Below are positions 11,997 through 20,016 of a stretch of DNA of 32,688 nt, piece by piece. Source of the DNA: Streptomyces morookaense. Its GTDB lineage: Bacteria; Actinomycetota; Actinomycetes; Streptomycetales; Streptomycetaceae. Both the position numbers and the translations under genes were made by a program. The stretch's first letter is position 1; every line of letters starts with the position of its first letter. The notes under the pieces are model-generated. The model saw nothing but the letters and a program-made list of their open reading frames with translations, was not told where the DNA came from and did not search any database. The DNA lies in the NCBI RefSeq assembly GCF_013030945.1, contig NZ_JABBXF010000013.1:1-32688 (forward strand). Reading direction: 5' to 3'.

Positions 11997-13774
11997 TCGG
12001 CGTGGCACCACCGGCCTATGACCCGGCTGCTCCGGAATCGGCGACGACCCTGCCCGTCGGCAGGCCGTCGACGGTGCGGAGTTATGTGAGGCGTCTGCTG
12101 CGCAGGCACCGCAGGGACTTCGCCCTGCTGGTCGGGGCGAATGCGGTCGCCGTGATCGCCTCGATGGTCGGGCCGTGGCTGCTGGGCCGGCTCGTCGAGG
12201 ACTTGTCCTCCGGGTCACATGACTTTCATCTGGGCCGTACGGTTTCGCTGTTCGCTGTCGCCCTGGCCGTTCAGACGGTTTTCGTCCGGGCGGTACGTCT
12301 GCGCGGTGCAGTGCTCGGCGAGCAGATGCTCGCCGACCTGCGCGAGGACTTCCTCGTGCGGTCGGTGGCCCTGCCACCCGGCGTGCTGGAACGGGCCGGT
12401 ACCGGCGACCTGTTGTCGCGGATCACCACGGACATCGACCGGCTGGCGAACGCCATGCGCGAGGCCGTTCCGCAGCTGGCCATCGGCTTCGTCTGGGCAG
12501 GGCTGCTGCTGGGTGCTCTGACGCTCACGGCTCCGCCCCTGGCGCTGAGCGTGCTGGTGGCGGTCCCGGTCGTGGTGGTCGGCGGACGCTGGTACTTCCG
12601 CCGGGCACCGAGTGCCTACCGCTCCGAGGCGGCGGGCTATGCCGCCGTCGCGGCGTCGCTGACGGAGACCGTGGACGCCGGACGGACCGTCGAGGCGCAC
12701 CGGCTGGGCGAGCGCCGGGTGTCCCTCTCCGACCGCCGGATCCGCGAGTGGACGCAGTGGGAGCGCTACACGATGTGGCTCCGGTCGGTCTTCTACCCCG
12801 TGATCAACGTGACGCACGTGCTGCTGCTGGGCGCGGTCCTGGTGTTCGGGGGCGTGTTCGTGCTGCAGGGCTGGATCTCGGTGGGCGAGTTGACGACTGG
12901 CGCGCTCTTCGCACAGATGCTCACCGAGCCGGTGGGCCTGATCCTGCGCTGGTACGACGAGCTCCAGGTCGCCCAGGTCTCGCTGGCCCGGCTGGTGGGT
13001 GTCCACGAGATCGAGTCCGGCGCCGTGGACGAGCGCGCGGATCCGGCCGGGCGCGAGGTGCGGGCGGACGAGGTGCGCTTCGGCTACCTGCCCGGCGGCG
13101 ACGTGCTCCACGGGGTGTCCCTGGACGTCAGTCCGGGCACCCGGGTGGCGCTCGTCGGCCCGTCGGGCGCGGGCAAGTCGACGCTGGGCAGGCTGCTGGC
13201 CGGGGTCTACGCGCCGCGTACGGGTGCGGTGACGCTCGGAGGCGCGGAGCTGGCGCGGATGCCGGCCGAGCGGGTGCGCCGCCATGTGGCACTGGTCAAC
13301 CAGGAGCACCACGTCTTCGTGGGCTCGTTGCGCGACAACCTGCTGCTCGCCCGTACGGACGCGGGGGACCGCGAGCTGTGGGCGGCCCTCGGCGCGGTGG
13401 ATGCCGAGAGCTGGGCGCGCGGGCTGGAGGCGGGGCTGGACACCGAGGTCGGTTCCGGCGGCCTGGCCCTGACTCCGGCGCAGGCCCAGCAGATCGCGCT
13501 GGCCCGGCTGGTGCTCGCCGACCCGCACACACTGGTGCTGGACGAGGCGACCTCGCTGCTCGACCCGCGCGCCGCCCGGCATCTGGAGCGGTCGCTGGCG
13601 AAGGTACTGGACGGCCGCACGGTCGTGGCCATCGCGCACCGGCTGCACACGGCCCACGACGCGGACGTGATCGTGGTGGCGGAGGAGGGCCGGATCAGCG
13701 AGATGGGCAGCCATGACGAACTGGTCGGGGCGGACGGCGCGTACGCCGCACTGTGGCGGTCCTGGCACCGCTAG
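11993..13774 (+). CDS. ABC exporter half-transporter with canonical Walker A (subunit 2)
   Basis: The 593-residue protein has a membrane domain (about residues 30-320, YVRRLLRRHRRDFALLVGANAVAV onward) and a nucleotide-binding domain. Walker A is canonical (GPSGAGKS, 389-396), as are Walker B (LVLDEAT, D517/E518) and the switch histidine (H549 in AIAHRL). The ABC signature is degenerate, LTPAQ (493-497) instead of LSGGQ. This complements subunit 1, whose signature is intact and P-loop missing. The pair should form a heterodimeric exporter with one hydrolytic and one dead site. The start overlaps the upstream stop. Neighbours give no clue to the substrate; peptides, lipids or drugs are possible. 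Confidence 0.92.
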   Translation: MIGVAPPAYDPAAPESATTLPVGRPSTVRSYVRRLLRRHRRDFALLVGANAVAVIASMVGPWLLGRLVEDLSSGSHDFHLGRTVSLFAVALAVQTVFVRAVRLRGAVLGEQMLADLREDFLVRSVALPPGVLERAGTGDLLSRITTDIDRLANAMREAVPQLAIGFVWAGLLLGALTLTAPPLALSVLVAVPVVVVGGRWYFRRAPSAYRSEAAGYAAVAASLTETVDAGRTVEAHRLGERRVSLSDRRIREWTQWERYTMWLRSVFYPVINVTHVLLLGAVLVFGGVFVLQGWISVGELTTGALFAQMLTEPVGLILRWYDELQVAQVSLARLVGVHEIESGAVDERADPAGREVRADEVRFGYLPGGDVLHGVSLDVSPGTRVALVGPSGAGKSTLGRLLAGVYAPRTGAVTLGGAELARMPAERVRRHVALVNQEHHVFVGSLRDNLLLARTDAGDRELWAALGAVDAESWARGLEAGLDTEVGSGGLALTPAQAQQIALARLVLADPHTLVLDEATSLLDPRAARHLERSLAKVLDGRTVVAIAHRLHTAHDADVIVVAEEGRISEMGSHDELVGADGAYAALWRSWHR

Positions 13775-13802
13775 GACACGCCCCGGCAGCCGGTGCCGAC
13801 GG

Positions 13803-14594
13803 TCAGACGATCTCCAGGGCCCCGAGCCCGCCGAGGGCGCCGAGCAGCATGAAAGAAGGCATGAGCACCTTCAGTTCCACCCAGCTGCCGGCGCGGAAGC
13901 GCATGGCCTTCGGCGGGCCGACGGGGTACCAGCGCTTGCGCCCGATGGGCAGGGGCCACAGGATCGGGCAGCCGGAGACGGTGAGCGCGTCCCCGATGTC
14001 GTGCACCAGGGCACCGAGGACGATGGGCAGGCCGAGCCACATGTACTCCTCGCCGGGCCCGGAGAACAGCCAGTCGGATCCGTTGCCGGGGCGGTTGAGC
14101 ACTTCGGCGAGGATCCAGGCGCCGGCCGCGCCCAGAAGCCAGACCAGGACATCGCTGGACGTCCTGGCCATCCGCCACAACAGGCCCTCGACCGCGAGCA
14201 CCATGTGGACGAAGAGGATGCCGAGCACGGCCCAGCGTCCGCCGGTCACGGCCAGCGCGGAGGCACCGGCGCCGATCAGCAGGGCCCACAGCGCCGTGTG
14301 GGTGAGCGTGCGGTGGCCCCCGTTGCGCCGGGGGTCGCCCTTCATCCGGGTCGCCTTGTAGACGGTGTGGGAGAGGCGGTCGATGATCTCGCAGAGGTTC
14401 CGCGATATCGGACCGAACGCCCGCGATATGGTCGCCGACTTGTGGTCGAGGTCCGGGGCGAGCGCCGCCCCGGCACAGATCAGCGCTCCGACGACGAGCA
14501 CCGGCCAGGGCATTGCGCAGCCTCCCGCCGCGACGGCGGCGCCCACCCCCAGCCAGGCGGCCGCTCCGGACAGCGAGTGCGCCGGTCCCATCAT
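13803..14594 (-). CDS. Membrane-bound metal-dependent hydrolase (DUF457/YdjM-like)
   Basis: The 263-residue membrane protein carries the family motifs MMGPAHSLSG (H6), APDLDHKSAT (D48, D50, H51), GGHRTLTHT (H94, H99) and LGALVHDIGDALT. These look like the metal-binding residues of the inner-membrane hydrolase family DUF457/YdjM. Several hydrophobic segments cross the membrane (around 30-45, 105-130, 140-160, 175-195 and near the C-terminus). The substrate is unknown. I chose the ATG at 14594 because GGGGTGG (14603-14609) sits 8 bases upstream; a GTG at 14606 would overlap that site. The gene is divergent from the helicase and converges on the ABC operon. Confidence 0.85.
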   Translation of the reverse strand: MMGPAHSLSGAAAWLGVGAAVAAGGCAMPWPVLVVGALICAGAALAPDLDHKSATISRAFGPISRNLCEIIDRLSHTVYKATRMKGDPRRNGGHRTLTHTALWALLIGAGASALAVTGGRWAVLGILFVHMVLAVEGLLWRMARTSSDVLVWLLGAAGAWILAEVLNRPGNGSDWLFSGPGEEYMWLGLPIVLGALVHDIGDALTVSGCPILWPLPIGRKRWYPVGPPKAMRFRAGSWVELKVLMPSFMLLGALGGLGALEIV

Positions 14595-14726
14595 GCTCGA
14601 TTCCACCCCTTTGCTGCCCGGAGTCCCCTTTTCTGACGCCGGATCGGGTACTCAGCGTAACCGTCCGCAGGCCGGCCACCGCCGCCCGGTTCCCTGATCC
14701 GGCCCCGGACCAGGCAGTATGGAGGC

Positions 14727-17240
14727 GTGACCCTTATCGATCAGATGCCGAGCCATGCCGACCCCGACGCCCTTTTCGAAGCGTTCTCGACCTGGGCCGA
14801 GGAGCGGGGCATCACGCTCTACCCCGCTCAGGAGGAGGCGCTGATCGAGGTGGTCTCCGGGGCCAACGTGATCCTTTCGACCCCGACCGGGTCCGGCAAG
14901 AGCCTGGTGGCCGCCGGTGCGCACTTCACGGCGCTCGCCCACGACCAGGTGACCTTCTACACGGCGCCCATCAAGGCGCTGGTGTCGGAGAAGTTCTTCG
15001 ACCTGTGCAAGATCTTCGGCACGGAGAACGTCGGGATGCTCACCGGCGACGCCTCCGTCAACGCCGATGCGCCGGTCATCTGCTGCACCGCCGAGGTCCT
15101 CGCCTCCATCGCGCTGCGGGACGGCAAGGACGCCGACATCGGCCAGGTCGTGATGGACGAGTTCCACTTCTATGCGGAGCCGGACCGGGGCTGGGCGTGG
15201 CAGATCCCGCTCCTGGAGCTCCCGCAGGCGCAGTTCGTCCTGATGTCCGCCACCCTCGGCGACGTGTCCCGCTTCGAGGAGGACCTCACCCGGCGCACCG
15301 GCCGGCCCACCTCCGTCGTCCGCTCCGCGACGCGGCCCGTCCCGCTGTCGTACGAGTACCGCTCGACTCCGCTCACCGAGACGCTGACCGAGCTCCTCCA
15401 GACGCAGCAGGCCCCCGTCTACATCGTCCACTTCACCCAGGCCGCCGCCGTCGAGCGGGCGCAGGCGCTGATGAGCATCAACATGTGCTCGCGCGAGGAG
15501 AAGGACGAGATCGCCAAGCTCATCGGCAACTTCCGCTTCACCACCAAGTTCGGCCGGAACCTCTCGCGCTTCGTGCGGCACGGCATCGGCGTGCACCACG
15601 CAGGGATGCTGCCGAAGTACCGGCGACTGGTGGAGCGGCTGGCGCAGGCCGGACTGCTCAAGGTCATCTGCGGTACGGACACCCTGGGCGTCGGCGTCAA
15701 CGTGCCCATCCGCACGGTGCTGTTCACGGCGCTGACCAAGTACGACGGCCAGCGGGTGCGCACGCTGCGGGCCCGGGAGTTCCATCAGATCGCCGGGCGG
15801 GCCGGCCGGGCGGGCTTCGACACGGCGGGCTTCGTCGTGGCGCAGGCGCCCGACCACGTCGTCGAGAACGAGAAGGCGCTCGCCAAGGCCGGCGACGACC
15901 CCAAGAAGCGCCGCAAGGTGGTCCGCAAGAAGGCCCCGGAGGGCTTCGTCAACTGGACCGAGAACACCTTCGAGAAGCTCATCGCCTCCGAGCCGGAGCA
16001 GCTCACCTCCCGCTTCCGGGTCACCCATGCGATGCTCCTGGCGGTCATCGCGCGCCCGGGCAACGCCTTCGAGGCGATGCGCAGGCTGCTGGAGGACAAC
16101 CACGAGCCGCGCAAGAACCAGCTGCGGCACATCCGCCGGGCGATCGCGATCTACCGGTCGCTGCTGGACGGCGGCGTGGTCGAGCAGCTCGACGAGCCGG
16201 ACGCCGAGGGCCGCATCGTGCGGCTGACCGTGGACCTGCAGTCGGACTTCGCGCTCAACCAGCCGCTGTCGACGTTCGCCCTGGCCTCCTTCGAGCTCCT
16301 CGACCCGGAGTCGCCCTCCTACGCCCTGGACATGGTCTCGGTCGTGGAGTCGACGCTGGACGACCCGCGGCAGATCCTCGTGGCGCAGCAGAACAAGGCG
16401 CGCGGCGAGGCCGTCGCGGCGATGAAGGCCGAGGGCATCGAGTACGAGGAGCGCATGGAGCGCCTCGCCGACATCAGCCACCCCAAGCCGCTGGAGGAGC
16501 TGCTGTCCCACGCCTACGGCGTCTACCGCAAGAGCCACCCCTGGGTCGGCGATCACCCGCTGTCCCCGAAGTCCGTCATCCGCGACATGTACGAGCGGGC
16601 CATGACGTTCACGGAGTTCACCTCCTTCTACGATCTTGCGCGGACCGAGGGCATCGTGCTGCGGTACCTGGCGAGCGCCTACAAGGCGCTGGACCACACC
16701 GTGCCGGACGACCTGAAGTCCGACGACTTCGAGGATCTGATCGCCTGGCTCGGCGAGATGGTCCGCCAGGTCGACTCCAGCCTGCTGGACGAGTGGGAGC
16801 AGCTGGCCAACCCCGAGGTGGAGTCGGCGGAGGAGGCCCAGGAACGCGCCGACCAGGTCAAGCCGGTCACGGCCAACGCCCGGGCGTTCCGGGTGCTGGT
16901 GCGCAACGCGATGTTCCGGCGGGTCGAGCTGGCGGCTCTCGACAAGGTCGCCGAGCTGGGCGAGCTGGATGCCGAGGCGGGCTGGGACGAGGACCGCTGG
17001 GCCGATGCGATGGACGCCTACTGGGACGAGTACGAGGAGCTGGGGACCGGTCCGGACGCCCGCGGCCCCAAGCTGATCAGCATCGAGGAGCGTCCGGAGG
17101 ACGGGCTGTGGCGGGTCCGGCAGACCTTCGCCGACCCCAGCGGCGACCACGACTGGGGCATCTCCGCCGAGGTGGACCTCGCGGCCTCCGACGAGGAGGG
17201 CCGTGCCGTGGTGCGGGTCACGGACGTCGGCCAGCTGTAG
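14727..17240 (+). CDS. DEAD/DEAH-box RNA helicase, Ski2/HelY-like
   Basis: The 837-residue superfamily 2 helicase has motif I STPTGSGKS (residues 51-59), motif Ia TAPIKALVSEKF, motif II DEFH (144-147), motif III VLMSATLGDVS and motif VI HQIAGRAGRAG. An extended C-terminal region follows, as in Ski2/Mtr4/HelY enzymes. It probably unwinds structured RNA in turnover or ribosome-related processes; the exact role in Streptomyces is not established. The start is a GTG at 14727, but GGAGG (14721-14725) is only one base away, so the alternative ATG at 14745 cannot be excluded. The 3' end overlaps the opposing gene by 23 bp (17218-17240), and a hairpin 88 bp past the stop may end the transcript. Confidence 0.92.
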   Translation: MTLIDQMPSHADPDALFEAFSTWAEERGITLYPAQEEALIEVVSGANVILSTPTGSGKSLVAAGAHFTALAHDQVTFYTAPIKALVSEKFFDLCKIFGTENVGMLTGDASVNADAPVICCTAEVLASIALRDGKDADIGQVVMDEFHFYAEPDRGWAWQIPLLELPQAQFVLMSATLGDVSRFEEDLTRRTGRPTSVVRSATRPVPLSYEYRSTPLTETLTELLQTQQAPVYIVHFTQAAAVERAQALMSINMCSREEKDEIAKLIGNFRFTTKFGRNLSRFVRHGIGVHHAGMLPKYRRLVERLAQAGLLKVICGTDTLGVGVNVPIRTVLFTALTKYDGQRVRTLRAREFHQIAGRAGRAGFDTAGFVVAQAPDHVVENEKALAKAGDDPKKRRKVVRKKAPEGFVNWTENTFEKLIASEPEQLTSRFRVTHAMLLAVIARPGNAFEAMRRLLEDNHEPRKNQLRHIRRAIAIYRSLLDGGVVEQLDEPDAEGRIVRLTVDLQSDFALNQPLSTFALASFELLDPESPSYALDMVSVVESTLDDPRQILVAQQNKARGEAVAAMKAEGIEYEERMERLADISHPKPLEELLSHAYGVYRKSHPWVGDHPLSPKSVIRDMYERAMTFTEFTSFYDLARTEGIVLRYLASAYKALDHTVPDDLKSDDFEDLIAWLGEMVRQVDSSLLDEWEQLANPEVESAEEAQERADQVKPVTANARAFRVLVRNAMFRRVELAALDKVAELGELDAEAGWDEDRWADAMDAYWDEYEELGTGPDARGPKLISIEERPEDGLWRVRQTFADPSGDHDWGISAEVDLAASDEEGRAVVRVTDVGQL

Positions 17241-18129
17241 CCGCTTCCGCCCGCCGGGTGCCCCGCCACGGCAGGAGCCGGCGCAGTCCGTGCGGCCGGG
17301 CCGGCTCCGGCGGCGGCGCCGGGGTGTCCGGTACCGGGGTGTCCGGGACGCCCCGGTACCGGTTCTCCTCCCACCGGGGCGGGCACCGGTCCGCCCGGGC
17401 CTCCTGCAGAGCGGCCACCAGGCAGTGCCGGTACCACTCGATCTCGTCCGGATCCTCCGCCATCACCAGCGCTTCGATCACTTCGCGGGCGGCCGGGGCC
17501 ACCGGGCGTGCGGCGACGAGGACGGGGCGCAGGAGGCGCAGGCAGGCACGCTCGTCCGGATCCGGCACCGCATCGGCCAGCTGCACGGGATCGAGCACGG
17601 CTGCGAGAGCGGCCGCGCGCTGCCAGGCGTCCTCTGCGCGGCTGGTGAGCTGCTCGATGCGGCGGGCCCGCCAGCTGCGCGGCCGCCGGTCGGTGCGTTC
17701 CTCCGGTGCGGTGCGCAGCGGGAAGGGGCTGCGGCCGGTGAGCAGTTCGGGATGGCGGTCGGCGAACTCCGCGAGGTCCGAGGCGAGATAGTGCCAGACC
17801 ACGGCCCGGTACCGGTTCACATAGAACCTCACCGGCGCGAAGTGGCCGCCGCGGGCGAGGCGTCCGAAGCGGGAGGGGCTGATGCCCAGCAGCTCGGCCC
17901 CCTCGGCGGTGCCGACCACCCACAGCCGGGAGCGCAGGGCCTCGGGGAATCCCCCGGCGGCCCGATGCCGCTCGATCTCCTCCTGAGGCACCCTGCGCCG
18001 CCCGCCGGGACCGCACGCGACGGTCCGCACCTCCCCCAGCTGCACGGCCAGTTCGAAGTCCCGGGGCGTGAGCCCCAGCTCCCGGGCCGCCCGCGCGAAC
18101 GGGACCCCCTGCTCCTGACGTACCGTCAT
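17218..18129 (-). CDS. Putative DNA-binding protein with two HTH-like segments (DUF6397-like)
   Basis: This 303-residue protein is not confidently recognised; it resembles actinobacterial proteins grouped as DUF6397. Two segments look like excisionase/MerR-type helix-turn-helix modules: about residues 10-50 (ARAARELGLTPRDFELAVQLG) and about 70-120 (GAELLGISPSRFGRLARGG followed by a tyrosine/arginine-rich wing). The middle is alanine- and leucine-rich and helical. The C-terminus has a proline-rich PDTPVPDTPAPPPEP linker and a basic tail. The ATG at 18129 has an excellent GGGGGAGG with 5-base spacing. The gene lies 111 bp downstream of the roadblock gene in the same direction and overlaps the helicase gene end by 23 bp. 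A regulatory role is inferred. Confidence 0.65.
   Translation of the reverse strand: MTVRQEQGVPFARAARELGLTPRDFELAVQLGEVRTVACGPGGRRRVPQEEIERHRAAGGFPEALRSRLWVVGTAEGAELLGISPSRFGRLARGGHFAPVRFYVNRYRAVVWHYLASDLAEFADRHPELLTGRSPFPLRTAPEERTDRRPRSWRARRIEQLTSRAEDAWQRAAALAAVLDPVQLADAVPDPDERACLRLLRPVLVAARPVAPAAREVIEALVMAEDPDEIEWYRHCLVAALQEARADRCPPRWEENRYRGVPDTPVPDTPAPPPEPARPHGLRRLLPWRGTRRAEAATAGRRP
17328..17362. terminator. 12-bp-stem hairpin inside the HTH-like gene, downstream of the helicase
   Basis: CCGGTACCGGGG (17328-17339) is the exact reverse complement of CCCCGGTACCGG (17351-17362), with an 11-base loop. It begins 88 bp after the helicase stop and lies within the coding sequence for the proline-rich C-terminal part of the opposing protein. 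Each arm contains the palindrome GGTACC. It could terminate helicase transcripts that run into the opposing gene; a purely coding origin from the PDTP repeat is possible. Confidence 0.45.
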
Positions 18130-18240
18130 GACATCCTCCCCCGCCATCGATCGACTACCGACAGTGACGACTGTAGCGCAGGGTGACGACATCGGCCCGG
18201 GGCTGTGGACAACTCCGCCGCTCCGCCGCGAAGTACGAGG

Positions 18241-18663
18241 TCAGCGGCTTTCGCCCGCCCGTCCGCCCGGAGGATTCTGCTGTCGCGCGGCGCCGCCCGG
18301 GTGCTCGCCGATGCGATGGACGAGCAGCGTCATCTCGTACGCGACCCGGCCGATGTCGGTCTCGGGGCCGCCCAGGACACACAGGCAGCTGCCCTCGCCC
18401 GCGGCGGTCACGAACAAGACCCCCTCATCGAATTCGATCACCGTCTGCCGTACGCGGCCCGCCCGGAACTGCCTGCCGGCCCCTCTCGCGAGGCTCTGCA
18501 ACCCCGAGGCGACCGCGGCCAGATGCTCGGCGTCCTCCCGCTCCAGGCCGGCGCTCGCCCCCGTCACCAGGCCGTCGTTGGACAGCACCAGCACGTACCG
18601 TATCGACTCGACGCGCTGGGCCAAATCGTCCAGCACACCCTCGAGTTCCTTCCCGTCGGTCAT
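18241..18663 (-). CDS. Roadblock/LC7 domain protein (CvnB-like), orphan
   Basis: The 140-residue protein is a roadblock/LC7 domain: ELEGVLDDLAQRVESIRYVLVLSNDGLVTGASAGL, then AEHLAAVASGLQSLARGAGRQF, and VIEFDEGVLFVTAAGEGSCLCVLGG. In Streptomyces such proteins (CvnB) sit in conservons with a sensor-kinase-like CvnA, a DUF742 CvnC and a small GTPase CvnD, and act as regulators of that GTPase. None of those partners is adjacent here. The start at 18663 has GGGGGAGG with 6-base spacing. The HTH-like gene lies 111 bp downstream in the same direction, so the two may be co-transcribed. Family certain, function unknown. Confidence 0.9.
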   Translation of the reverse strand: MTDGKELEGVLDDLAQRVESIRYVLVLSNDGLVTGASAGLEREDAEHLAAVASGLQSLARGAGRQFRAGRVRQTVIEFDEGVLFVTAAGEGSCLCVLGGPETDIGRVAYEMTLLVHRIGEHPGGAARQQNPPGGRAGESR

Positions 18664-18803
18664 GCGTTGCCTCCCCCATTCCCGCAGTTCCCCGATTCCC
18701 CCGCAACTGCCGTGCAAGCCTTGCTCACCCGGGGCCTCACGGCAACCCGCCGGGCCCTTCGGTACGCGCCTGTTCGCCAGTCGGCACAGAATGCGGACAC
18801 ACC

Positions 18804-19214
18804 ATGGCAACCCTGGTTTTCACCGAGCAGTCGGCGCCGGGTTTCCCGGCGGTTCAATTCGCCGGTCTCCGGGAACACTTGAACAACCGCAGGCTTTGTT
18901 TCACGGGGCAGGTGATCACTGTGCTCCACAAATTCCGCAGGCGTCTCGGGGAGTCCGGGCATCCGTCGGCCGGGGCCCCGCAAACCTCCGCGGCCCCGCA
19001 GTGCAATCTGTTCGAGGCGGCGGCCCTGTACGTGGCGGCATGCGCCGAGAACGACGCCGACCGCAGCACGGAGGCCGCGCGGTGGGTCTCGCCCGAGGCC
19101 CTCACGTTCGGGGTCAACGAGCTGGCCTGCCGCGCGGTCATAGCCCTCGCCCGTGAACAGGACGCGGCACCCCTGACGGTGGCACGCTCCCTGCTCGGCC
19201 TGCCCGCCGCATGA
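18804..19214 (+). CDS. Hypothetical protein, 136 residues
   Basis: I do not recognise this protein. From the ATG at 18804 it has 136 residues, with no membrane segment and a helical C-terminal part (NLFEAAALYVAACAEN, ALTFGVNELACRAVIALAREQDAAPLTVARSLLGL). The first 40 codons are less GC-biased at the third position than the rest, and no ribosome-binding site precedes 18804. A GTG near 18921 (reading VLHKFRRRLG) is an alternative start giving about 97 residues. The gene is divergent from the roadblock gene across 140 bp and converges on the MOSC gene. Confidence 0.55.
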   Translation: MATLVFTEQSAPGFPAVQFAGLREHLNNRRLCFTGQVITVLHKFRRRLGESGHPSAGAPQTSAAPQCNLFEAAALYVAACAENDADRSTEAARWVSPEALTFGVNELACRAVIALAREQDAAPLTVARSLLGLPAA

Positions 19215-19242
19215 CGGCGCGCCCACGGCACCCCCACCGCAG

Positions 19243-19255
19243 GGCACGCCGTGCC
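19243..19255. terminator. Small hairpin between converging genes
   Basis: GGCAC-GCC-GTGCC forms a 5-bp stem with a 3-base loop in the 56-bp gap between the stop codons of the hypothetical gene and the MOSC gene. It is short but well placed for shared termination. Confidence 0.35.
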
Positions 19256-19270
19256 ATCGCCTGTTCCCGA

Positions 19271-19810
19271 CTAGACGCGTTCCAAGGGGAGATGGGGCCC
19301 GTCGGGCAGCTCCACCTGCACGGCATCCCCGGGGCGGACCTCGCCGCCCGCCAGGACGACGCCCATGACACCGGCCTTGCGCACGGCGGAACCGTCCTCC
19401 GCGCGCCCCACGACCTCCTTGAGCAGGCCACGGCGGAACCCCTCGATCTGCAGGCACGGGTTGCGCAGGCCGGTGATCTCGACGACCGCCTCCGGGCCCA
19501 GCCGCAGCCGGGCGCCGCGCGGAAGACCCAGCAGATCGATCCCCCGGGTGGTGACATTCTCCCCCAACTGCCCGGGCCCGACCGTGAATCCGGCGGCGGC
19601 CACCTCCTCGAACAGCTCCTGGTGAATGAGGTGCACCTGGCGGAGGTTGGGCTGCGTCGGGTCCTGCGCAACGCGCGAGCGGTGCTGCACCGTCACCCCC
19701 AGGTGTGCGTCGCCCTCGACCCCCAGCCCCTCCAGCAGGAGGATGCGGTCCCTCACCGGCTTGCTGAACCCGTGTCCACCGTCACTGCACACCGCCGACA
19801 CCGTGCCCAT
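19271..19810 (-). CDS. MOSC domain-containing protein
   Basis: The 179-residue protein has the MOSC (molybdenum cofactor sulfurase C-terminal) architecture. It shows GVEGDAHLG early (residues 30-38), QVHLIHQELFEEV, the GQLGENVTTRGIDLLGLPRG stretch (80-99) and the conserved cysteine C119 in GLRNPCLQIEGF. MOSC proteins bind the molybdenum cofactor; stand-alone forms such as YiiM reduce N-hydroxylated compounds. The substrate is not known here. The ATG at 19810 is preceded by GAGGGGAGG about 10 bases upstream. It is monocistronic and divergent from the phosphoesterase operon. Confidence 0.9.
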   Translation of the reverse strand: MGTVSAVCSDGGHGFSKPVRDRILLLEGLGVEGDAHLGVTVQHRSRVAQDPTQPNLRQVHLIHQELFEEVAAAGFTVGPGQLGENVTTRGIDLLGLPRGARLRLGPEAVVEITGLRNPCLQIEGFRRGLLKEVVGRAEDGSAVRKAGVMGVVLAGGEVRPGDAVQVELPDGPHLPLERV

Positions 19811-19905
19811 AACGGCCCGGCCTCCCCTCGGTCGCCTGCACCACCGTCCCCTCGACCCTAACTCCCCCCACCGACAGCGCGTTCGTCGCGCTCCGCTCGG
19901 CCCGT

Positions 19906-19938
19906 GTTCCCGAACCCGTCACCTCCAGGTCGTGTACA
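19906..19938 (+). promoter_or_regulatory. Possible PhoP-box-like direct repeats
   Basis: Upstream of the phosphoesterase gene three 11-base units can be aligned: GTTCCCGAACC-like, CGTCACCTCCA and GGTCGTGTACA. The Streptomyces PhoP unit is GTTCACCnnnn. The first two units match about 5 of 7 core positions and the third only 3. The sense strand and the location, about 80-110 bp before the start codon, are right for phosphate-starvation control. The match is weak. Confidence 0.2.
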
Positions 19939-20016
19939 TGCCACTACGGGCGGCCCTACGCTGCCACCGCACCCGCACACCCCCACCGTTTCCCTCCCCC
20001 CAGTACGGAGGACCTC

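Noticed and set aside
14652..17150. An 832-codon minus-strand frame opposite the helicase
   Set aside because: Same antisense artefact; the helicase on the plus strand has every expected motif.
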